DNA of 49,645 nucleotides from contig NZ_AXUN02000135.1 of the NCBI RefSeq assembly GCF_000495435.3, positions 1 through 49,645 on the forward strand, written 5' to 3'. A model generated the notes under the pieces. The model was not told the origin of the DNA and did no database searches. It was given only the letters and a program-made list of their open reading frames with translations. Position 1 is the first letter of the stretch; every line of letters starts with the position of its first letter. Both the position numbers and the translations under genes were made by a program. This stretch comes from Youngiibacter fragilis 232.1 (lineage in GTDB: Bacteria > Bacillota > Clostridia > Clostridiales > Clostridiaceae). This document shows, piece after piece, positions 44,593 to 49,645 of this stretch.

Positions 44593-45543
44593 ATGACTAC
44601 TCTCATGCTCAAACAAGAAAACTATGCTTTCGTTCCATTAAGTGCCACTTTTGTCGACGAGTACATGCCTGCAGCCCGCGGCGAGTACGTTAAGGTCTAT
44701 ATAATGCTTGTCAGATACATGCAGACTGGTGAGATTGGAGTCACCACATCCTTTCTATCAGACACTCTTGGGCTTCTTGAGACTGATGTTCTAAAGGCGT
44801 TGGAGTACTGGCATCAGAAAGGTCTTATAAGCATGAAGACAATAGATGCCGCAGGAAACCTATCCATCCAGCTGAATAGCCAAATTGAAAGCAAGGGACC
44901 AGCAGTACCATCGGCAAAAACAGAGACCGCGCAGGAATATTCAGATGGAATGCTCATGGAAATCGAGTCTATGATGGGCAGGCCTCTAAGCACACGTGAG
45001 ATGGATACCTTCCTGTCCTTTAAATCCGAATATTCATTCCCAGGAGAGGTAGTCATGCTGCTTGTCCAGCATTGTCTTAATAGGGGTGTGTCTGACTTGA
45101 GATATATGGAGAAGGTCGCAATCAACTGGCACTCTCTTGGTATCAACACCGTCGCGCTTGCACAAAGCAACATCAGGAAGCATGAAGACAAATGGTCGAA
45201 CTACCGTAAGGTCCTCACATATCTCGGAATGAAAGAAGCTGAAATCATGAAGCCACAAGAAGACCTTCTGGACAAATGGTTCAACACATATTCATTCTCG
45301 ACAGAGATGATATTAAAGGCATGTGATATCAGCTTCAACAATCTCGGTAAAGGTGAATTGAAATACATCGATGCGATATTACGATCATGGAACGAAGAGA
45401 ACATAAAGACCCCTGAGGAAGTGGATTCAAGGAAGAAGCCACCTAAGGCAAAGGGCAAACCAGGCAGAAAGGATACTTCAGATTTCACTGAAAGAGAGTA
45501 CGACTACAGCGAGCTCGAGAAGAAGCTACTGGGAAGGGAGTAG
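44593..45543 (+). CDS. DnaD domain replication protein
   Basis: A 316-residue DnaD/DnaB-type protein. An N-terminal winged-helix region (MLVRYMQTGEIGVTTSFLSDTL) is followed by two DnaD-type helical domains (about 115-195 and 220-275; the second with LRSWNEENIKT). Such proteins remodel the origin or restart sites and recruit the helicase loader. A basic tail (RKKPPKAKGKPGRK) may bind DNA. It is one base from the downstream loader gene, so they act together. AGGAG lies before the ATG. Confidence 0.9.
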   Translation: MTTLMLKQENYAFVPLSATFVDEYMPAARGEYVKVYIMLVRYMQTGEIGVTTSFLSDTLGLLETDVLKALEYWHQKGLISMKTIDAAGNLSIQLNSQIESKGPAVPSAKTETAQEYSDGMLMEIESMMGRPLSTREMDTFLSFKSEYSFPGEVVMLLVQHCLNRGVSDLRYMEKVAINWHSLGINTVALAQSNIRKHEDKWSNYRKVLTYLGMKEAEIMKPQEDLLDKWFNTYSFSTEMILKACDISFNNLGKGELKYIDAILRSWNEENIKTPEEVDSRKKPPKAKGKPGRKDTSDFTEREYDYSELEKKLLGRE

Positions 45544-45544
45544 A

Positions 45545-46528
45545 ATGATAAGAGGATACCATTTTCTGATAATGGAAGAGTATGAAAAAATCCGACAGGA
45601 AGAGAGCAATGCCCTGCTGGAACGAAAAAGATGGGCTGAACAGAATATGCCCCGTGTTGTCGACATAGAAAAGAAGATCGCCAGGCTCAGCCTGGAACTT
45701 GCTATGTTGAACTTCAAGCAAAAGGATAACCGTGAGGAAACCTTTGAAAGATTAAAATCTGAGATAATCGAGCTCAGAGGTGAAAAGATGGAGGCTCTCG
45801 TCGAGAGAGGACTAAGTCCGGATTACCTCAGTATTCAGCACAGATGCAGCAAATGCCTTGATACAGGGTATGTAGGTGCTTCAAAATGCAACTGCTATAA
45901 GCAGAAGCTCGTGAATCTATACTATAAGAACTCTGACTTCAATGATATGATAAAGAAATATTCCTTCAAGGATTTCAGACTCGACCTTTACTCCAATTCT
46001 TCAAGCGAGGATCCAAGCCCCAGAAAAAACATAGAATCCATACTCGAATCAGTCTATAACTATATACAGAACTTTGAAAAGACTGAAGAGAACCTTCTTT
46101 TCTATGGTAATCCTGGTGTCGGTAAAACTTTCCTTTCCACATGCATGGCAGGAGAACTTCTCAATAAGGGCTGGTTCGTTGTATACAGGACTTCAGACTC
46201 TCTTATTCAAAACCTTAAGGACATAAAGTTCAATGACAATGATGAACTCATGGATGTTCTTATGAACTGCGATTTGCTTATTATCGATGACCTTGGAACA
46301 GAGCTTACAACAGAATTCGCCAAGGTAGAACTGTTCAACTTCATCAACACCAAGCTACTGAGAAAGAAGAAAATGCTGATATCCACAAACCTTACAATCG
46401 ACAATTTGAAGTCAAAGTACCAGGAGAGGATCTTCTCAAGGCTTATGGGCGACTTCACACTTTACAAGTTTTCCGGGGATGACCTGAGAATAAAGATAAA
46501 TGCGGAAAAAAGAAGGGCTCTGGGCTAA
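45545..46528 (+). CDS. DnaC/DnaI-type helicase loader
   Basis: A 327-residue AAA+ helicase loader. The N-terminal part has a four-cysteine zinc site (HRCSKCLDTGYVGASKCNCY), then the AAA+ core with Walker A GNPGVGKT (188-195), Walker B LLIIDDLG and a late Arg finger region (ERIFSRLMGD). It loads the replicative helicase with the DnaD-type partner directly upstream. It matches DnaI of Bacillus in layout. GGGAG lies before the ATG. Confidence 0.92.
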   Translation: MIRGYHFLIMEEYEKIRQEESNALLERKRWAEQNMPRVVDIEKKIARLSLELAMLNFKQKDNREETFERLKSEIIELRGEKMEALVERGLSPDYLSIQHRCSKCLDTGYVGASKCNCYKQKLVNLYYKNSDFNDMIKKYSFKDFRLDLYSNSSSEDPSPRKNIESILESVYNYIQNFEKTEENLLFYGNPGVGKTFLSTCMAGELLNKGWFVVYRTSDSLIQNLKDIKFNDNDELMDVLMNCDLLIIDDLGTELTTEFAKVELFNFINTKLLRKKKMLISTNLTIDNLKSKYQERIFSRLMGDFTLYKFSGDDLRIKINAEKRRALG

Positions 46529-46550
46529 ATCCAGAGTCCTTCTCAATTTC
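46511..46550 (+). terminator. Terminator of the dnaD-dnaI pair
   Basis: A 13-bp stem (46511-46523 with 46531-46543, one wobble) whose loop contains the stop codon; the tail CAATTTCG is only weakly T-rich. Confidence 0.55.
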
Positions 46551-46852
46551 GCTGTAAATACATATTATCCACAACCAAATAAATAGTATTAATATTGTAA
46601 TTCGTTTACATTATATTTAACACGCTCTTACAATATGTAGTATATTTCAACCTAATACACACTATTTAGTATATCCAAATGCAATACTACCAGTCTTGTC
46701 AATGTTTTCAATAATCAGTCTGGGCTAATTTCACTTGGACTTATCCACATATTTTGTTAGTTAGTCACAGGTTATCCACACTTATCCACATATTTGTGGA
46801 TTGTTGCAGAATTCCGGCACTCTTTATAGCTATTGATAGGGCTATGAAAAGA
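46551..46852. other. AT-rich region with four exact DnaA boxes
   Basis: TTATCCACA occurs exactly at 46565-46573, 46741-46749, 46772-46780 and 46782-46790, all on the plus strand. The last two are 10 bp apart. An inverted degenerate box (TGTGGATTG) follows near 46795-46803. The 165 bases between the first and second boxes are very AT-rich, as in an unwinding element. No gene is here. It could be a replication origin or origin part, or a DnaA-binding cluster; dnaA itself is not in the window. Confidence 0.7.
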
Positions 46853-46889
46853 TGCAAAAAAAATACCAAAGCTAAAACGCTTTGGTATT
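46853..46889 (-). terminator. Terminator of the tRNA operon
   Basis: AATACCAAAGC and GCTTTGGTATT form an 11-bp perfect stem around TAAAAC, with a T8 tail on the minus strand. Confidence 0.9.
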
Positions 46890-46893
46890 TTTG

Positions 46894-46968
46894 TGGAGCT
46901 GGTGAACGGAATCGAACCATCAACCTGCTGATTACAAGTCAGCTGCTCTACCATTGAGCCACACCAGC
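46894..46968 (-). tRNA. tRNA-Thr (UGU)
   Basis: Acceptor GCTGGTG pairs with CACCAGC. The anticodon loop is CTTGTAA (anticodon TGT) on a GCTGA/TCAGC stem; the T loop is TTCGATT; CCA is encoded. Last gene of the six-tRNA operon. Confidence 0.95.
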
Positions 46969-46971
46969 ATA

Positions 46972-47048
46972 TGGCGACCCAGAAGGGACTCGAACCCTCG
47001 ACCTCCGGCGTGACAGGCCGGCACTCTAACCATCTGAGCCACTGGGCC
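46972..47048 (-). tRNA. tRNA-Asp (GUC), copy 2 in transcription order
   Basis: Acceptor GGCCCAG with CTGGGTC; anticodon loop CTGTCAC (GTC); TTCGAGT T loop; encoded CCA. Its sequence matches the copy at 47171-47247. Confidence 0.96.
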
Positions 47049-47061
47049 GTATTAAGAAAAA

Positions 47062-47137
47062 TGGTGGGAACAACAGGGATCGAACCTGTGACCCTCTGCT
47101 TGTAAGGCAGATGCTCTCCCAGCTGAGCTATGCTCCC
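47062..47137 (-). tRNA. tRNA-Val (UAC), copy 2 in transcription order
   Basis: GGGAGCA acceptor, anticodon loop CTTACAA (TAC), TTCGATC T loop, encoded CCA. It matches the copy at 47261-47336. Confidence 0.96.
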
Positions 47138-47170
47138 ATGCTTATCACAGTATTACTGTGAAAATTGAAT

Positions 47171-47247
47171 TGGCGACCCAGAAGGGACTCGAACCCTCGA
47201 CCTCCGGCGTGACAGGCCGGCACTCTAACCATCTGAGCCACTGGGCC
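47171..47247 (-). tRNA. tRNA-Asp (GUC), copy 1
   Basis: Same 77-base sequence as the other Asp gene; anticodon GTC in loop CTGTCAC; CCA encoded. Confidence 0.96.
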
Positions 47248-47260
47248 ATATTAAATAAAA

Positions 47261-47336
47261 TGGTGGGAACAACAGGGATCGAACCTGTGACCCTCTGCTT
47301 GTAAGGCAGATGCTCTCCCAGCTGAGCTATGCTCCC
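47261..47336 (-). tRNA. tRNA-Val (UAC), copy 1
   Basis: Same 76-base sequence as the other Val gene; anticodon TAC; CCA encoded. Confidence 0.96.
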
Positions 47337-47353
47337 AGAATGAAGAAAGTAAA

Positions 47354-47428
47354 TGGTGACCCCTAGGGGAATCGAACCCCTGTTACCACCGTGAAAGGGT
47401 GGTGTCTTGACCGCTTGACCAAGGGGCC
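47354..47428 (-). tRNA. tRNA-Glu (UUC)
   Basis: GGCCCCT acceptor with AGGGGTC, anticodon loop CTTTCAC (TTC) on a CCACC/GGTGG stem, TTCGAAT T loop, encoded CCA. First gene of the operon. Confidence 0.95.
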
Positions 47429-47489
47429 GCGTCATAAATTTGTTTACTTTTTTCACGCATGTTTAACAGGCCTTAACCTGACAAAGACT

Positions 47490-47518
47490 ATAATACCCAA
47501 TTTTAGGAATGCTGTCAA
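47490..47518 (-). promoter_or_regulatory. Sigma-A promoter of the tRNA operon
   Basis: On the minus strand TTGACA (47518-47513), 17 bases, TATTAT (47495-47490): near-consensus, about 60 bases before tRNA-Glu. Confidence 0.8.
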
Positions 47519-47558
47519 CTGATTTTTTATAAAACCTAAGAAACTATTTGGTCTTATT

Positions 47559-47945
47559 TTAAAGCTTGCCAAGCTCAACAAGAGTGCAGCCTTCAACATA
47601 TGCCATCCCATTGTTCCTGCAGTATTCTTCTATCTCGCTGCTTCTTGCCCCGGGCTGTGCAAGCACTTTATCAACTCCGTGGGCTCTGGCGTCTTTGACA
47701 ATTTCAATGCCTCTCTCAGGATTTACACACAGGTTAAGGACATCAACCTTATCCTTTATCTCAGAGAAGTTCCTTGCAACATCCTCATGTATATCCAATG
47801 GATGAAGTCCATGAACATTATACCCATTCCTGAATAGAGCATTCATTATCCTGAATGCGTACTTATATGGTTCCATGACATTTCCAGCAACAACCCAGTT
47901 CTTAAACTCCATCAGATCCTCAGCTTCATACCACTTGTCATCCAT
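47559..47945 (-). CDS. CoA-binding protein (YccU-like)
   Basis: A 128-residue Rossmann-fold CoA-binding-domain protein. AGNVMEPYKYAFRIMNALF, GLHPLDI, LNLCVNPE and QPGARSSEIEEYC fit the stand-alone CoA_binding_2 family. The function is not known. AAGGAAG lies before the ATG. It lies upstream of the tRNA promoter on the same strand. Confidence 0.88.
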   Translation of the reverse strand: MDDKWYEAEDLMEFKNWVVAGNVMEPYKYAFRIMNALFRNGYNVHGLHPLDIHEDVARNFSEIKDKVDVLNLCVNPERGIEIVKDARAHGVDKVLAQPGARSSEIEEYCRNNGMAYVEGCTLVELGKL

Positions 47946-48126
47946 TTACAGCACTTCCTTCCAAATCAGATAACCGATATGATTATATTATACATTTCCT
48001 GAATCGGATAATAGTGAACATTTTCTGACATTTTACTTCCACACCGGATGTCACATTTGTTTACTCCTTCACCCTGGTTTGCTATCATTAACTCATTACA
48101 GGGAAACCTGGACAGCGAGGTAAGTT

Positions 48127-49377
48127 ATGAAAAAGCATAAGATCATTATTATAGGCGGCGGTGCATCCGGTGTTTTTCTTTCACTCCTTCTCAAGGACTA
48201 TGGACATGATGTAGCAATTATTGAGTCAAAGGACAGAATCCTAAAGAAGCTGCTGACCACCGGCAATGGTAGATGTAACATATCAAATAACTCAAGCCTT
48301 GCAGGAAATCCTGTCATGTATTCATCTCATAATCCTAACTATAATTATTCACCCCTCAAAAAGTATGGCAGTTCTGATGCTGAAGCATATTTCTACACCC
48401 TGGGACTTCCACTTGTTACCCTTGAAGAGGGTAAGATGTACCCCCGGTCCCTTCAGGCATCCTCGGTTGTGGATATCATGCGAATGTCCCTTATGGAAAA
48501 AGGCGTTTCCGTTTACCTGGAGGAGAAAGTCAAGTCCGTGTACCACGAGTCAAATTTCACTGTAGAAACCGAGTCATCATCATTCGGATGTGAAATTCTT
48601 GTAATAGCCAGTGGTGGCGCCTCAATGCCCTCTACCGGGTCAGACGGCTCGATGTACAAAGTCATTCGCAATCTTGGTATAAACGTTTTAGCGCCGGTTC
48701 CGGTGCTTGTACAGCTAAAGCTGGACTATCCTAACATCAAAGCTCTCAGCGGCATCAAGTTCGATGGCTACGGAACCCTTTACGATGGATTGGAAAAAAT
48801 CCAAACTGAGTTCGGAGAGTTCCTGTTCACTGATTACGGGATATCTGGCCCTCCTATTTTGCAGCTTTCCAGGTTCGCTGGACCACTTCTAGCAGATGGC
48901 AGAAAGCTTACAATAAGCCTTGACCTTCTACCTGAAATGGAACAATCGACGGTAAGAGACATGATTGCCGAAAGGCTCGCGCTATTCGGTTCACGAAGCG
49001 CACTTGACCTTCTGAAGGGAGTCATAAATTCAAAGATGATCTCAACACTCTTGAAGGAAAGCGGCGCAGACAAGCCCTCAAGCGCTTCCATGGCTATTGA
49101 TTACTCCTGCTTCTCAAGATTGGCATCGATTATGAAGGACTGGAGATTTGCAATTACCGGAACCCAGGGCTTCAATATGGCACAGGGCACATATGGAGGA
49201 GTTGACACAAATGAGCTTACTGACTTTCTCGAATCAAGAAAGATCCCTAACCTATATTTCACCGGTGAGGTAATTGATGTCATAGGCGCCTGCGGTGGCT
49301 ACAACCTGCAGTGGGCATGGTCATCAGCCCATTCCGTACTAGAGGATATTGAAATGAAAAACCTGACAAAAAAGTAA
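48127..49377 (+). CDS. HI0933 family FAD-dependent oxidoreductase (YhiN-like)
   Basis: A 416-residue flavoprotein of the HI0933/YhiN family. The FAD dinucleotide motif IIGGGASGVFLSLLL opens the protein; TGNGRCNISN is a family hallmark, as are TDYGISGPPILQLSR and the C-terminal TGEVIDVIGACGGYNLQWAW FAD segment. The substrate is not known; aminoacetone oxidase activity is described for one relative. CGAGGTAAG lies before the ATG. Confidence 0.92.
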   Translation: MKKHKIIIIGGGASGVFLSLLLKDYGHDVAIIESKDRILKKLLTTGNGRCNISNNSSLAGNPVMYSSHNPNYNYSPLKKYGSSDAEAYFYTLGLPLVTLEEGKMYPRSLQASSVVDIMRMSLMEKGVSVYLEEKVKSVYHESNFTVETESSSFGCEILVIASGGASMPSTGSDGSMYKVIRNLGINVLAPVPVLVQLKLDYPNIKALSGIKFDGYGTLYDGLEKIQTEFGEFLFTDYGISGPPILQLSRFAGPLLADGRKLTISLDLLPEMEQSTVRDMIAERLALFGSRSALDLLKGVINSKMISTLLKESGADKPSSASMAIDYSCFSRLASIMKDWRFAITGTQGFNMAQGTYGGVDTNELTDFLESRKIPNLYFTGEVIDVIGACGGYNLQWAWSSAHSVLEDIEMKNLTKK

Positions 49378-49390
49378 ATCCATACGAAAT

Positions 49391-49443
49391 AAGGAAGCCC
49401 AGCTGCAAGGCGAGTAACAGCATGGGCTTCCTTCAGTCTATAT
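49391..49443 (+). terminator. Terminator of the HI0933 gene
   Basis: AAGGAAGCCC and GGGCTTCCTT form a 10-bp stem around a long loop, 14 bases after the stop codon. The tail is not strongly T-rich. It may also serve the minus-strand gene to the right. Confidence 0.6.
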
Positions 49444-49573
49444 ATGGATTTGGAGTTGCAATTACTATAGGGTCCGGGATCATCGTTCAAGTGACTCAAT
49501 GTCCCAGTCCCTTAGTATTTTTTATTGGAGTGCCAGGACGTTGGCAGTAGTACCTGGCAACGGGGTCTGCAAA

Positions 49574-49645
49574 TTAAACACCAATGATAGCACCATTGAT
49601 TCTTGGTATGTCGTCATTCTTTCCAGCTATTAGCTCTGCTCCATT
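49574..49645 (-). CDS. Partial gene: C-terminal end of a minus-strand protein
   Basis: An open frame enters from the right edge and ends at TAA (49574-49576). The last visible residues are NGAELIAGKNDD, then IPRINGAIIGV. It looks like a real C-terminus, but 23 residues are too few to assign a family. Confidence 0.4.
   Translation of the reverse strand, partial: NGAELIAGKNDDIPRINGAIIGV

Larger units (their letters stand above)
46972..47336. repeat. Tandem duplication of a Val-Asp tRNA cassette
   Basis: The unit Asp-Val (plus-strand order) occurs at 46972-47137 and again at 47171-47336. The short spacers within each unit are also similar (TATTAAGAAAAA against TATTAAATAAAA), which points to a direct duplication of about 199 bp. 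Confidence 0.85.

Noticed and set aside
1-49645. CRISPR array or prophage
   Set aside because: No regularly spaced long direct repeats, cas genes or phage structural genes are present.

Overview
The window looks like part of a chromosome from a low-to-mid GC Firmicute, most likely a Clostridia member close to Clostridiaceae. The evidence is the DnaD plus DnaC/DnaI-type helicase loader pair, WalJ with its CxxH/CxxC partner, lactose-family PTS genes, sigma-54 activators of the LevR and PrpR types, strong AGGAGG ribosome binding sites and frequent TTG starts. I cannot name a genus from sequence alone. No rRNA, CRISPR array or intact mobile element is visible.

Layout. 1-4350: a MOSC protein, a secreted FMN/FAD reductase lipoprotein and DNA polymerase IV. 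4350-12430: a minus-strand operon (fdrA, DUF1116 gene, two DAACS symporters, carbamate kinase) that should cleave a carbamoylated compound and recover ATP from carbamoyl phosphate; two overlapping TetR genes diverge from it. 12480-16745: a PHP hydrolase, a protein joining a degenerate KaiC-like domain to a PEP-synthase-type ATP-grasp domain, and a nitroreductase. 16776-24960: a four-carbon acid-sugar (tetronate-type) catabolic cluster with its own PrpR-type sigma-54 activator, two divergent sigma-54 promoters and a helically phased set of repeats between them.

24960-32190: a NiaX-like ECF S component, then a LevR-type sigma-54 regulator divergent from a lactose/cellobiose-family PTS operon (IIA, IIC, GH1 phospho-glycosidase, IIB) with a near-perfect sigma-54 promoter. 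32190-34160: a glycine riboswitch with terminator in front of an ACT-domain gene and a UPF0210 gene. 34160-38530: an iron alcohol dehydrogenase, an LtaS-like membrane sulfatase and an RlmH that lacks its conserved C-terminus.

38530-46550: cell-envelope and replication housekeeping: lipoprotein, SEC-C protein, CxxH/CxxC protein, WalJ and MurA on the minus strand; two unknown genes, an MBL hydrolase, DnaD and the DnaC/DnaI loader on the plus strand. 46550-46850 holds four exact DnaA boxes in AT-rich DNA. Then comes a six-gene tRNA operon (Glu-Val-Asp-Val-Asp-Thr in transcription order) with a clear promoter and terminator, a CoA-binding protein, an HI0933-family flavoprotein, and the last codons of a minus-strand gene cut by the window end.

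Start codons were chosen by ribosome-binding-site spacing. At several genes an upstream ATG or GTG lies against the AGGAGG while an in-frame ATG or TTG 5-10 bases away fits better; these are noted per entry.
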